A stretch of DNA of 64,000 nucleotides from positions 62,001-126,000 of the forward strand of contig NZ_MLBF01000010.1 in the NCBI RefSeq assembly GCF_001936615.1, read 5' to 3'. The DNA is from Desulfosporosinus metallidurans. Its GTDB lineage: Bacteria; Bacillota; Desulfitobacteriia; Desulfitobacteriales; Desulfitobacteriaceae. Numbering within the stretch: position 1 is the stretch's first letter; each line of letters opens with the position of its first letter. Position numbers and translations under genes: made by a program. Shown here piece after piece: positions 37,325 to 47,374 of this stretch. Under the pieces are notes generated by a model. The model was not told the DNA's origin. It did not search any database and saw nothing but the letters and a program-made list of their open reading frames with translations.

Positions 37325-37446
37325 GCAACCTCCCCCCCCCGTCAACGCTCTGCTGCTAGTATAGCCCAATAATATCCAATCTAATCTTGATAACGATTCC
37401 CCCGTTACATAGGGGAAGTTGTTTTGATTAATTTACCATATATGGA

Positions 37447-37474
37447 ACACAGACCCTATGTTATTCATACTCTA
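37447..37474 (+). promoter_or_regulatory. Possible sigma-K/sigma-E promoter of the Trp-rich peptide
   Basis: CATACTCTA (37466-37474) fits the mother-cell -10 form CATANNNTA. AC dinucleotides at 37447-37448 and 37449-37450 give 17- or 15-bp spacing. Suggestive only. Confidence 0.4.
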
Positions 37475-37546
37475 TATTAAGTAGCAGAAACGTCGGCTAC
37501 AAACTAAGACGCTAAATATGAACGATAATTAAAGGAGGTTTTTTCT

Positions 37547-37633
37547 ATGTGGTGGGGTCGTTGGGGTTTTGGTTTCCCTTGGTGGGGTTTTGGATTTGGT
37601 CCATGGTGGGGCTTTCGTCGCTGGTGGTGGTAG
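37547..37633 (+). CDS. Tryptophan/glycine-rich 28-residue peptide
   Basis: An ATG at 37547 follows an excellent AAAGGAGG site with 8-nt spacing. The 28-codon frame starts MWWGRWGFGFPWWGFGF and ends GFRRWWW before TAG at 37631. It contains ten Trp, five Phe, three Arg and eight Gly/Pro-type turn residues, so it is aromatic and cationic without acidic residues. It has no signal peptide. It stands alone in a 500-bp gap and faces the hydrophobic microprotein array. I do not recognise a family. Roles such as membrane- or spore-surface-associated peptide are speculation; the ribosome site and biased composition argue that it is translated. Confidence 0.65.
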   Translation: MWWGRWGFGFPWWGFGFGPWWGFRRWWW

Positions 37634-37773
37634 ACCCATAACACTTAAAGTCTGAGTTATAGTCTCTTTTAAAATTCTTTCCTTACTCCTAATCTCAAAT
37701 CTTAAGATATGGCTAGGGTTGCTGCATTCATTTATGCCAGCACCCTTATTTTTAATTTCCACATCAAAACAAA

Positions 37774-37806
37774 TTTACGAGGATCCCTTAAAGGGACCCT
37801 CGTAAA
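37774..37806. terminator. Bidirectional terminator between Trp-rich peptide and microprotein array
   Basis: The stem TTTACGAGGATCCC / GGGACCCTCGTAAA (one G-T position) sits between convergent units. A-rich and T-rich flanks fit termination in both directions. Confidence 0.7.
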
Positions 37807-37827
37807 GCAAAGTTTTCTAGAAGCGTC

Positions 37828-37920
37828 TTAGAAGATGACTCCCAAAGCAATCAGAATCAACACGGCAATAACAATAACTCCGACGCCGGCACATCCGCCA
37901 ACCCCACCATACCCGTACAT
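37828..37920 (-). CDS. YjcZ-like hydrophobic microprotein, type A (array member 6)
   Basis: A 30-residue frame, MYGYGGVGGCAGVGVIVIAV then a hydrophobic end LILIALGVIF, preceded by GGGGGTGAG. A Gly/Tyr-rich head and a single transmembrane-like helix match the YjcZ-type sporulation microproteins of Firmicutes. It is the last of six alternating genes and the shortest type A member, lacking the CCRPVAPVAPVG insert of the other two. The localisation expected for the family is the spore or mother-cell membrane or coat; function unknown. Confidence 0.7.
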   Translation of the reverse strand: MYGYGGVGGCAGVGVIVIAVLILIALGVIF

Positions 37921-37955
37921 GAACTCACCCCCAAATGTCACTCTTGAACACTTTC

Positions 37956-38063
37956 TTAGAATACGATTCCCATTGCAATGAGCAACAGAATAATCACGAC
38001 AACGATGGCTAATCCCGCACCAATGCCAAGTCCGGGCCCTGCTGGACCTGCTCCAAATGCCAT
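37956..38063 (-). CDS. Hydrophobic microprotein, type B (array member 5)
   Basis: A 35-residue frame starting MAFGAGPAGPGLGIGAGLAI and ending in the type B tail VVVIILLLIAMGIVF, identical in all three type B genes. AAGGAGG lies 8 bp before the ATG. A Gly/Ala/Pro head precedes one membrane-spanning helix; there is no Cys. It is 37 bp upstream (in transcription) of member 6. The tail conservation at protein level despite codon changes shows selection on the peptide. Confidence 0.7.
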   Translation of the reverse strand: MAFGAGPAGPGLGIGAGLAIVVVIILLLIAMGIVF

Positions 38064-38087
38064 GGTCTTGACCTCCTTCTTCGCAAT

Positions 38088-38252
38088 TTAGAAAATGACT
38101 CCTAATGCTATTAAGATCAGAATTGCGATGGCGATAATCCCTACGCCTACACCACAGCCAACTCCAACAGGTGCAACAGGCGCAACAGGTCTACAGCACC
38201 CTGCGCCATACCCAGTAGCCCCTACTCCATATCCATATCCATATCCGTACAT
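38088..38252 (-). CDS. YjcZ-like hydrophobic microprotein, type A (array member 4)
   Basis: A 54-residue frame beginning MYGYGYGYGVGATGYGAG, then CCRPVAPVAPVGVGCG and the type A helix IIAIAILILIALGVIF. AAAGGAGG precedes the ATG. It differs from member 2 by an extra GYGY unit and a few codons, pointing to recent duplication. Three cysteines (CC and one C) could crosslink it into the coat or bind metal; that is inference. Confidence 0.72.
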   Translation of the reverse strand: MYGYGYGYGVGATGYGAGCCRPVAPVAPVGVGCGVGVGIIAIAILILIALGVIF

Positions 38253-38298
38253 GGTATATCCTCCTTTATATTTGTCTTTATTAGACTCAAACTCCCAT

Positions 38299-38391
38299 TT
38301 AGAAAACGATACCCATAGCGATCAACAGAAGAATGATCACGACAACGATTGCAATTCCCGCACCAACGCCTGCTCCAGCTCCACCAAACAT
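38299..38391 (-). CDS. Hydrophobic microprotein, type B (array member 3)
   Basis: A 30-residue frame, MFGGAGAGVGAGIAIVVVII then LLLIAMGIVF, with GGGAGG before the ATG. The head is minimal (Gly/Ala), followed directly by the conserved type B membrane helix. It lies 46 bp after member 4's start region on the same strand and 32 bp before member 2's stop, consistent with one transcript. Confidence 0.7.
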   Translation of the reverse strand: MFGGAGAGVGAGIAIVVVIILLLIAMGIVF

Positions 38392-38423
38392 AATATTACC
38401 TCCCTTAATTTCGGTTACTATTT

Positions 38424-38576
38424 CTAAAAGATAACTCCTAAAGCAATTAAGATCAGAATTGCGATGGCGATAATCCCAACGCCTACACCACAGCCAACTC
38501 CAACAGGCGCAACAGGCGCAACAGGTCTACAGCACCCTGCGCCATACCCAGTAGCCCCTACTCCATATCCGTACAT
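38424..38576 (-). CDS. YjcZ-like hydrophobic microprotein, type A (array member 2)
   Basis: A 50-residue frame starting MYGYGVGATGYGAGCCRPV and ending in the type A helix IIAIAILILIALGVIF. AAGGAGGAG precedes the ATG. Nearly identical to member 4 over the CCRPVAPVAPVGVGCGVGVG region, including at DNA level, so the A-B pair was duplicated as a cassette. Confidence 0.72.
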   Translation of the reverse strand: MYGYGVGATGYGAGCCRPVAPVAPVGVGCGVGVGIIAIAILILIALGVIF

Positions 38577-38623
38577 ACTATCTCCTCCTTATATTGTGAT
38601 AACATTCATTGAACCAATCTCAC

Positions 38624-38755
38624 TTAGAATACGATACCCATAGCAATTAATAATAAGATAATCACAACGACAACTGCAATTCCGGGTAAAAAGTTATGAC
38701 CACATCCACATCCTGCACCGTCAACACCATCAACAGCTCCTACACCATATGCCAT
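38624..38755 (-). CDS. Hydrophobic microprotein, type B (array member 1)
   Basis: A 43-residue frame starting at 38755 (MAYGVGAVDGVDGAGCGCGH) after TTGGAGG, and ending in the type B helix VVVVIILLLIAMGIVF. It is the first gene of the array and the only type B member with cysteines (CGCGH) and acidic residues. A sigma-K-like promoter lies 51 bp upstream. A longer frame to 38845 would translate the promoter and is rejected. Confidence 0.72.
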   Translation of the reverse strand: MAYGVGAVDGVDGAGCGCGHNFLPGIAVVVVIILLLIAMGIVF

Positions 38756-38805
38756 ATTAAACAACCTCCAATTTCCATAATTTACTATTTTGCTGGGCTC
38801 ACTGT

Positions 38806-38833
38806 TAAGATATGTCAGAGATAGGAGAATGTT
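38806..38833 (-). promoter_or_regulatory. Sigma-K-like promoter of the microprotein array
   Basis: On the minus strand AAC (38831-38833), a 16-bp spacer, then CATATCTTA (38806-38814). This fits the Bacillus sigma-K form AC-N16/17-CATANNNTA, implying late mother-cell expression. Confidence 0.55.
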
Positions 38834-38861
38834 AATATATACCAATAATTTTCAATAAAAA

Positions 38862-38890
38862 AACACCCTCTTTATTGTCCAGAGAGTGTT
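38862..38890 (-). terminator. Terminator of the polysaccharide deacetylase gene
   Basis: A stem AACACTCTCT / AGAGGGTGTT with a 9-nt loop, followed on the minus strand by TTTTTTTATT, 15 bp past the stop codon. Confidence 0.75.
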
Positions 38891-38904
38891 TAGGGTTGCG
38901 CGGG

Positions 38905-39810
38905 TTAATAATTTGGATTGTGTAGGCGCCTTGAAAATTCGTTCAGCCCCATATTGGCATAGCAATAAACACGATGCACGTGCCAAGAGTCCGTATTGTG
39001 ATTTGCCCATCCCCGTTCAGTAGTAACTGCCATCAGGTATCCTGTATTTCTGACAGCCAGTACAACAGGAGTATTGTAATCTCCATAGGGATAGGCAAAG
39101 AACTCCACTGGCCGCTCCAATTCCCTTTCTAATAATTCCTTAGAACTTCTAAGTTCGCTTAATACGGTTGTGGCATCCTGCTTGGATAAATAGGGATGAT
39201 TTACAGTATGCCCTTCAATATCCCAGCCATTTGCTGCCAGCTCTTTAAGCTGAGGCCATGACATAAAGTCCTCTCCATTTATGTAACTTGAGACCATGAA
39301 GATCGTGGCAGTAAAGCCGTATTTTTTCAAGATAGGAAAAGCGGTCGTATAATTATCCGCGTAGCCGTCGTCGAAAGTGATCACAAAGGGTTTAGGGGGG
39401 AGGGTCCCCCCACGATATTGGGCTTGGTAAAGCTGATCTAAGGAAACGCTTTGATACCCTTTGTCCTTTAGATAGGCCATTTGGGCTTCAAACTGATCAG
39501 GAGGCATTCTTATTTCATTTCCAACCTCCAGCATCACAGAATGGTAATACAAGATAGGTACCGCTTGGTGCTCTGCTGCACTTACCGGTTTTGACCTGTT
39601 ATTTGCTGATTCTTCGGGGAGTATTTCATATGATGAATTTATTGTGGAAGGATTGGTTGACAATCCGAGTGATGACATCGTCATAGGCGAAGAATTCTGC
39701 GGTATTTTCATAGATGTCTTGTCTCCTGAGTAACTTCTAATTCCACAAGCGAGTATGAGCAAAAGGAAGATAAAAAATAGCGTTCCAAATCGATTGATCT
39801 TTTTGGGCAT
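38905..39810 (-). CDS. Polysaccharide deacetylase, membrane/lipid-anchored
   Basis: A 301-residue NodB-homology protein. The N-terminus is a hydrophobic signal (LFFIFLLLILACG) with a possible lipobox Cys at about 22. NodB motifs are FVITFDDGYADN (metal-binding Asp pair, about 143) and GHTVNHPYLS (His pair, about 198). The segment VPILYYHSVM and the RVYCYANM end fit the group that includes spore/cell-wall deacetylases. It probably removes acetyl groups from peptidoglycan or an exopolysaccharide. It lies upstream of the microprotein array with its own terminator. Confidence 0.9.
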   Translation of the reverse strand: MPKKINRFGTLFFIFLLLILACGIRSYSGDKTSMKIPQNSSPMTMSSLGLSTNPSTINSSYEILPEESANNRSKPVSAAEHQAVPILYYHSVMLEVGNEIRMPPDQFEAQMAYLKDKGYQSVSLDQLYQAQYRGGTLPPKPFVITFDDGYADNYTTAFPILKKYGFTATIFMVSSYINGEDFMSWPQLKELAANGWDIEGHTVNHPYLSKQDATTVLSELRSSKELLERELERPVEFFAYPYGDYNTPVVLAVRNTGYLMAVTTERGWANHNTDSWHVHRVYCYANMGLNEFSRRLHNPNY

Positions 39811-39951
39811 CCTTACCTGATCCCCTCCTTTACGTCCTCTGAAAACACTATTTCATACTCCGGTCAAGTTCATAATCTTATTTTACCATATTAATCATTA
39901 CCCTCAACCCCCTGCCAGCCCCTTAGAACGATTTACACAAATTAACCAAAA

Positions 39952-39981
39952 GAGACCCCAAGAATAATTCTCGAGGTCCCC
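39952..39981 (-). terminator. Terminator of secDF
   Basis: A stem GGGACCTCGAGAAT / ATTCTTGGGGTCTC that pairs fully in minus-strand RNA through G-U pairs, followed by TTTTGG, 27 bp past the secF stop. Confidence 0.65.
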
Positions 39982-40007
39982 TAAACTCAGTAACGTTCTA
40001 TTTGGAC

Positions 40008-40964
40008 TTAGGCACGAACAGCTTTCCCGCCTTTACCACCTTTACCACCTGACTTCTTCATACGAGTCTTAATTTCTACGAGGATTTGACTAGCATTAAA
40101 AATTGAAGAATAAGCTCCACTGAATACTCCTATTAACATGGCCAAGGAAAACACCCTTGTTGATTCCCCACCCAAGATGAACACCGAAAACAGGGCGATA
40201 AGTACCGTTACGACAGTATTAATGGAGCGACGCATGGTTTGCCAAACAGATTTATCCACCATGTCTTCATAGCTTTCTCCACGCTTCATCTTGGATTCGT
40301 TTTCTCGAATCCGGTCAAAGATGACAACCGTATCATTGATGGAATAACCGAAAATTGTCAAGACTGCTGCCACAAATGTCGAATCGATTTCCCATCTAAA
40401 CAACGAGAAAAGCCCGACAACCACCAATACATCGTGCAATAGGGCGATGATCCCTGAAATTGCAAAGACAAACTGGAAGCGAATTGTGATATAGACAATC
40501 ATCAAACCCATGGCGATGACTAAAGCATAAAAGGCATTTCGGGTTAGCTCTTGCCCCATCGCTGGGCCTACTTTATCTTCTTTAAGCGTCGTTTTATCAT
40601 ACTCTCCAACCTTGGTTTGCAACGAAGTCAGTAATTCATTGCGTTTCGCTTCTTCCAGAGCCTGGGTTCGAATCAACGCAGTTGTATTTCCATTGGACAA
40701 TTGTACCTGCCCTTCCAAACCCACTGACTTCATAGTATCTGTGATAGCCGTCTGCGTCACTGCCTTCTTGAAGGTCATGTCAAGCATCGTTCCGCCTTTG
40801 AAATCAATCCCTAAATTCAGCCCTTGCATGAAGAGGGAAATAACTCCCGGAATAATAATCAGTAGCGAGATTGCAAACCACCAATACCGTTTCTTGACAA
40901 TATTGAAATATAGGGGGTGCAATTTTTGAACTTCTTCATAAGTTGCTGGATGTTTGGTCTCCAT
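40008..40964 (-). CDS. secF: Protein translocase subunit SecF
   Basis: A 318-residue membrane subunit that with SecD uses the proton motive force to pull exported proteins. An N-terminal TM (about 29-46), the GIDFKGGTMLD motif, a periplasmic domain, then TM2-6 with GYSINDTVVIFDRIRENE. The C-terminal tail KKSGGKGGKGGKAVRA is Gly/Lys-rich. The start overlaps the secD stop by one base (both at 40964). Confidence 0.96.
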   Translation of the reverse strand: METKHPATYEEVQKLHPLYFNIVKKRYWWFAISLLIIIPGVISLFMQGLNLGIDFKGGTMLDMTFKKAVTQTAITDTMKSVGLEGQVQLSNGNTTALIRTQALEEAKRNELLTSLQTKVGEYDKTTLKEDKVGPAMGQELTRNAFYALVIAMGLMIVYITIRFQFVFAISGIIALLHDVLVVVGLFSLFRWEIDSTFVAAVLTIFGYSINDTVVIFDRIRENESKMKRGESYEDMVDKSVWQTMRRSINTVVTVLIALFSVFILGGESTRVFSLAMLIGVFSGAYSSIFNASQILVEIKTRMKKSGGKGGKGGKAVRA

Positions 40965-42196
40965 TATGCATCCCTCCTAACGCCAAACCATGATGTATGC
41001 AGTTTAGGACTGATTCCCACAATCATGCGTAAGACGAGTCTGGTAAAGGAAATTGCAGTAAACAAGCTCGCAATAATCCCAACGCCTAATGTAAGTGCAA
41101 ACCCCTTGATGGAACCAGTTCCAAAGAAGTAAAGAGTCATTGCGGCAATAAACGTCGTTACGTGAGCATCGATAACCGTAATAAAAGCTCGGCTAAAGCC
41201 AGATTCTACCCCCGCCCGCAGCGATTTCCCAGCACGAATTTCTTCTTTAACCCGCTCGTAAATAATGATATTAAAGTCCACAGCCATACCAATTGAAAGG
41301 ATAAAACCTGCGATACCTGGGAGTGTAAGCACCACTCGGAACATCCAAAACACCCAAAGGACAATTAGGCTATAAACAATCAGCGAAAAATCTGCCACAA
41401 CCCCTGGCAAACGATAGAAAATTAGCATAAAGATAAAGATAAAGATTAGACCGTAAAGTCCAGCCTGAATACTTTTGTGTAAGGAGTCAATCCCCAAAGA
41501 CGCTCCCACCTGACGCTTCTCAGCAATAGTCATGCTCACTGGTAAGGAACCAGAACGCATAAGAACGGCATGATTTGCTGCTTCTTCCAAGGTCGCATAG
41601 CCCGTGATCTCAGCTTGTCCATTGAGAATCGGCGTATTAACCGTTGGATTCGTCAAAAGTTTATCATCCAAATAAACCCCGATTCTTTGACCGATATATT
41701 TAGTTGTCAAATCAGCAAACTTTTTGGCCCCGTCGGATGAAAAGGTTAAATTTACAACATACCCTCCGTTTTGACCTTGCCCTCCTTTGGCATCGTTTAG
41801 TTCATCCCCTTGTAATACAACATTTCCCTTAGGATCCCTAAACGTCAACTTTGCTGTAGTTTTCAAGATATCCACGGCTTTGTCCGGGTCAGTAACACCG
41901 GCTAAATCGATAACCATTCGTTTCTTATCGTAGTCCGCCTGGACTATGGGTTCAGATACCCCAAGATCATTGACCCGCTTTGAGATAATCGCTTTTGCTT
42001 TGTCCATATCATCCTTAGTAATAGGTGTGCCGTTCTTATTCGGCTCAGCCTGTAATACTAAGTGCACTCCACCGCGTAAGTCAAGTCCCAACGGGATGCC
42101 CTTTACGGGATCCACAAGGGGTTTAATCGATAGCGCTATAGCCGCCGCCACAAGGAGCACAAGCGTTACCAGTTTAATGATGTTTCCCCGTCTCAT
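40964..42196 (-). CDS. secD: Protein translocase subunit SecD
   Basis: A 410-residue partner of SecF. One N-terminal TM (IIKLVTLVLLVAAAIAL), then GLDLRGGVHLVLQAE, the extracellular P1 domain (shorter than in proteobacteria, as usual in Firmicutes), and a C-terminal five-helix part with GMAVDFNIIIYERVKEEIRAG. AGGGAGG precedes the ATG. It is part of queA-tgt-yajC...secD-secF, the standard order. Confidence 0.96.
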   Translation of the reverse strand: MRRGNIIKLVTLVLLVAAAIALSIKPLVDPVKGIPLGLDLRGGVHLVLQAEPNKNGTPITKDDMDKAKAIISKRVNDLGVSEPIVQADYDKKRMVIDLAGVTDPDKAVDILKTTAKLTFRDPKGNVVLQGDELNDAKGGQGQNGGYVVNLTFSSDGAKKFADLTTKYIGQRIGVYLDDKLLTNPTVNTPILNGQAEITGYATLEEAANHAVLMRSGSLPVSMTIAEKRQVGASLGIDSLHKSIQAGLYGLIFIFIFMLIFYRLPGVVADFSLIVYSLIVLWVFWMFRVVLTLPGIAGFILSIGMAVDFNIIIYERVKEEIRAGKSLRAGVESGFSRAFITVIDAHVTTFIAAMTLYFFGTGSIKGFALTLGVGIIASLFTAISFTRLVLRMIVGISPKLHTSWFGVRRDA

Positions 42197-42292
42197 CTGC
42201 TTTCCTCCCTTTTAATGTGATGGGACTTGCCCATACAAATTCCATTATAAAACTTTCAGGATTGTAATGTCAATGTACGGAAATCAATGGAA

Positions 42293-42955
42293 TTAGAGCA
42301 ACTTGACATCGTTAATCTTAAGTTCAAATTTGGTGAGCAAGAATTCAGCTGCTTTACGGCATAAAAGCATTCGGGCCAGAAAAATTTCAAAATACTCCAT
42401 GACAGGACAAATCTCAGTATCAATCGTGAGTTCTAAGGCAATGCGTTCTTTAGGATAGACACGGAGGAAAGAACGTTCCACCGCATAATTAACCCGGTCA
42501 TGAATATCAAACTTTGCTAGGTCAGGATTTCGAACGCGTGAACGATGAACGTCCGATTTATCGGCAAGGATTAAAGCGGCAGAAATAGTGTTGACCGGAT
42601 TCCCATCCATCTCATCATGGTTTCCAATCGCCCCAATAACACTGGCAATTTCTTCTGGCGGCATACCGTGCCGTTCTAATATCCCTGCTGCCAGAATAGC
42701 CCCCGTCTGGGCATGAGAAACACGATTAACAGCGTTCCCAATGTCATGTAAGTAAGCTGCTATGGCAGCCAGTTCGCACTCCCTCTCGTGATGTTCCATC
42801 TTTTCTAGAATATTTGATGCGATATTGGAAACTAGTCCAACATGCCTGAGTCCATGCTCCGTAAATCCGATGGCTGCCAGATGACGGTTTCCAGCATCAA
42901 TTAATCCTTGTACATAAGAATCTGCTTTAATATCGTGCAGAGTTACCTTTGTCAA
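42293..42955 (-). CDS. HD-domain phosphohydrolase
   Basis: A protein of 220 residues from a TTG start at 42955 (TKVTLHDIKADS), which follows GGAGGGGAG; the TTG at 42973 lies upstream of that site. HD-superfamily ligands are H-(H-GLRH about 40), YLHDIGN (about 87-93) and IGNHDEMDGNPV (about 130). The substrate is unknown. It lies between yajC and secD, where Clostridia often carry this gene. Confidence 0.88.
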   Translation of the reverse strand: MTKVTLHDIKADSYVQGLIDAGNRHLAAIGFTEHGLRHVGLVSNIASNILEKMEHHERECELAAIAAYLHDIGNAVNRVSHAQTGAILAAGILERHGMPPEEIASVIGAIGNHDEMDGNPVNTISAALILADKSDVHRSRVRNPDLAKFDIHDRVNYAVERSFLRVYPKERIALELTIDTEICPVMEYFEIFLARMLLCRKAAEFLLTKFELKINDVKLL

Positions 42956-43041
42956 AATACTCCCCTCCTGCAATTCGCAATCGATAGCAATTCATGCAAG
43001 TGAACCGGTGTTCACCCCCAGTTAACGTTCTCCTAAAATAA

Positions 43042-43077
43042 GCTTAAAAGCAAGTGGACTGCCACTTGCTTTTAAGC
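43042..43077. terminator. Terminator of queA-tgt-yajC
   Basis: A perfect 16-bp stem GCTTAAAAGCAAGTGG / complement with a 4-nt loop, followed on the minus strand by TTATTTTAGG. It lies 77 bp past yajC and before the HD gene. Confidence 0.75.
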
Positions 43078-43153
43078 ATGATCTTTCCTATCACTTTATG
43101 TACTGCTTAATGTTGTGAGCCATAGATAAAGCATTAGGCTATTCTGAAACTCT

Positions 43154-43528
43154 TTATGCTTCAGGTTTAACTTCCGTTTCATCCTTAGCAAGCTTTATTC
43201 CTTTATCGGTCTTGTCGTTCTTGTCAGTCTTGTCGGTTTTTTTGTCCTTTTCAGCGTTGATATCTCGGTTCTCTACGCTCGTAACTCCGGATTTGGCGAC
43301 TTCAATTTCCACTTTATCTGCAATAAGCAGGATAACGGAATTGTCCTTCACTTTTGTGATTTTACCATAGATTCCTCCGGCAGTAATTACCCGATCCTTA
43401 ACCCGCAGACTACTAAGCAACGCCTGACGTTGTTTGGCCTGTTTTTGTTGAGGACGGATCATAAGAAAGTACATAATACCAAAAAAGACCACAAAGTATA
43501 GGACTAAGGTTATTGTCGATTGAGACAT
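43154..43528 (-). CDS. yajC: Preprotein translocase subunit YajC
   Basis: A 124-residue Sec accessory protein. One TM helix (about 5-24, LVLYFVVFFGIMYFLMI) followed by the diagnostic RPQQKQAKQRQALL and the small soluble domain (VKDRVITAGGIYGKITKVKDNSVIL). The C-terminus is a lysine/aspartate-rich tail with imperfect DKTDK repeats, about 25 residues longer than usual. A gene pair with tgt upstream, in operon. Confidence 0.94.
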   Translation of the reverse strand: MSQSTITLVLYFVVFFGIMYFLMIRPQQKQAKQRQALLSSLRVKDRVITAGGIYGKITKVKDNSVILLIADKVEIEVAKSGVTSVENRDINAEKDKKTDKTDKNDKTDKGIKLAKDETEVKPEA

Positions 43529-43603
43529 ATTAAAATCCTCCTTTATTTTATCATTTAACTATTCCCCATCTCTGGGCAAAATCCTTCTCTTGATGAGAGA
43601 AAA

Positions 43604-45831
<2,228 letters not shown>

Positions 45832-45889
45832 TATATCCTTCTCCTTTTCAAAGTGAACTCGTTCAACTAAACATCAGCCTGTCTATAAG

Positions 45890-47218
45890 CTATCCCTGCG
45901 CAGGCTGAATACGTGTGTTGTTATAATAAAATAATAATATTTCTTTATAATTATACCCCAATTGGGCCATATGATAAGCTCCCCACTGGGACATTCCCAC
46001 TCCATGCCCCCAACCCCTGCCCTCAAAGAGAAAGACGCCAAACGGTTGGGACGCGGCACTCGTTCCAACCGATGAACTGAGGATTTTCGAAAGCAATGGC
46101 CCCTGCTCCTTTTGAGATCCTTTCGTTTCAAGAAACACGGCGAAGCTCGATTTCTCTAACAATTCTTGGCTCGGAGGGATCTGCTGAGCCTCGAAAAAAC
46201 TTCCCAAAAAGGCGGCCGTCCGAATTGGCTGCCCAAAAGGGTAAAACGCTTTGACAAACGTCCGCCCTGTTACAGTCTTGGACTGCCCGAACCCATCGTC
46301 CATCCTTACACTTTTTACCCTACCAGAGGGGAACTTGTCAAGCTCAATGTTTCGGACGGGTCCAAGGCCAAAAGTTGAGCCCAGGAGCGGAGCAGAGACA
46401 ATAAATCGCCAATGATTGACCGCACCTCCAACTCCCTGGGAATAGGGGTCTGGATGAGAAACATTATGGATATCTGGATTTCCCCAGACATTTTTAGCGT
46501 CTTCGGTGTACCCTCCACTATGTGAAGAATAGAGTGCTTCGATCGGTAGCCTACTCTGGGCATCCACAAGAATTTCCCCTCGTGTAGCCTCAACCGCCCC
46601 GGAAGCTTCCCCTTCCACATTTTTACCCGCATAGGCTTGATCTATATCCGGAGAATCCGTAATCGTCTTACCGTTTTCAGTGTGTTTAACAAGAAAAGTC
46701 CGAGCAGCAACGGCTTGGGCCTTGAGTCCTTCTATCCCACCTTTTGCCCATTCATTACTCATCTCGATCGGCACGACCCCCTTGAGGTAATCTTCACTGT
46801 CTACTGTATTGATTAACCTCCAATGACTGTCCTGCCAATTGAGTTTTAGCCCTCCACGATAAACAACATCTTGACCCTCAGGAGTTTTGACACGCAGGCT
46901 CCCTGGATTGATTCTCTTCAATTCCAAGACTGATGATTCACCCGAAACTTGAAATTCGCCATGGTTAATCCGCAAAACCGGAGCCCATCCTCCCCAGCCC
47001 ACTTGAAGGGTAGAGCCCGTAGGAAATTCAAGAGTTGTTTTATCCACAATGAGTTGATAGTCACCTTGTTCAACTTCTATTTCAACCCATCCCGCCTGAC
47101 CTAATTTCCAGACAAGTTCAACCGGAATCTCTTTCGCCTGACACGGCATTGCCTGGCTCAGCACGAATATGAATAAAGCCACACATAAAAAGGAGAACCG
47201 ATACACAATCCGCAGCAT
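45890..47218 (-). CDS. spoIID: Stage II sporulation protein D (SpoIID/LytB domain)
   Basis: A lytic transglycosylase-type enzyme for septal peptidoglycan during engulfment. The start is placed at 47218 (MLRIVYRFSFLCVALFIFVL), which yields a normal signal/anchor helix; the 18 extra codons to 47272 fall in a dispersed repeat. This gives 442 residues. The catalytic motif is VVPIEMSNEWAKGGIEGLKAQAVAARTF (Glu in PIEM), with YSSHSGGYTEDAKNVWG and the end GRGWGHGVGMSQWGAYHMA. It is located between ruvB and queA. Confidence 0.92.
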   Translation of the reverse strand: MLRIVYRFSFLCVALFIFVLSQAMPCQAKEIPVELVWKLGQAGWVEIEVEQGDYQLIVDKTTLEFPTGSTLQVGWGGWAPVLRINHGEFQVSGESSVLELKRINPGSLRVKTPEGQDVVYRGGLKLNWQDSHWRLINTVDSEDYLKGVVPIEMSNEWAKGGIEGLKAQAVAARTFLVKHTENGKTITDSPDIDQAYAGKNVEGEASGAVEATRGEILVDAQSRLPIEALYSSHSGGYTEDAKNVWGNPDIHNVSHPDPYSQGVGGAVNHWRFIVSAPLLGSTFGLGPVRNIELDKFPSGRVKSVRMDDGFGQSKTVTGRTFVKAFYPFGQPIRTAAFLGSFFEAQQIPPSQELLEKSSFAVFLETKGSQKEQGPLLSKILSSSVGTSAASQPFGVFLFEGRGWGHGVGMSQWGAYHMAQLGYNYKEILLFYYNNTRIQPAQG

Positions 47219-47241
47219 GCTCCGCCCACTCACTTTCTTAC

Positions 47242-47330
47242 ACCAATCAGAAAGAATAACTTTCAGGCGCATAAGTGCAACTAAGGAATCTTCTTGCGCC
47301 TGATGGCTGGAAAGATTCCAAGTTTGCTAT
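47242..47330 (+). repeat. Dispersed repeat, copy 4 (diverged)
   Basis: Plus strand: ACCAATCAGAAAGAATAA, then CAGGCGCATAAGTGCAACTA, and a changed right half with GGAATCTT...AAGATTCC pairing and CCAAGTTTGCT. CAGGCGCA also pairs with TGCGCCTG, so the stem is kept by different bases than in the other copies. It covers the spoIID upstream region. Confidence 0.65.
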
Positions 47331-47374
47331 GTTCAGATTACCCTTTTTTCTCCCCTTATATGCTCTTAGTTGCG

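Noticed and set aside
47219..47272. Longer N-terminus of SpoIID
   Set aside because: These 18 codons lie in dispersed repeat copy 4 and would bury the signal helix; ATG 47218 gives a normal SpoIID.
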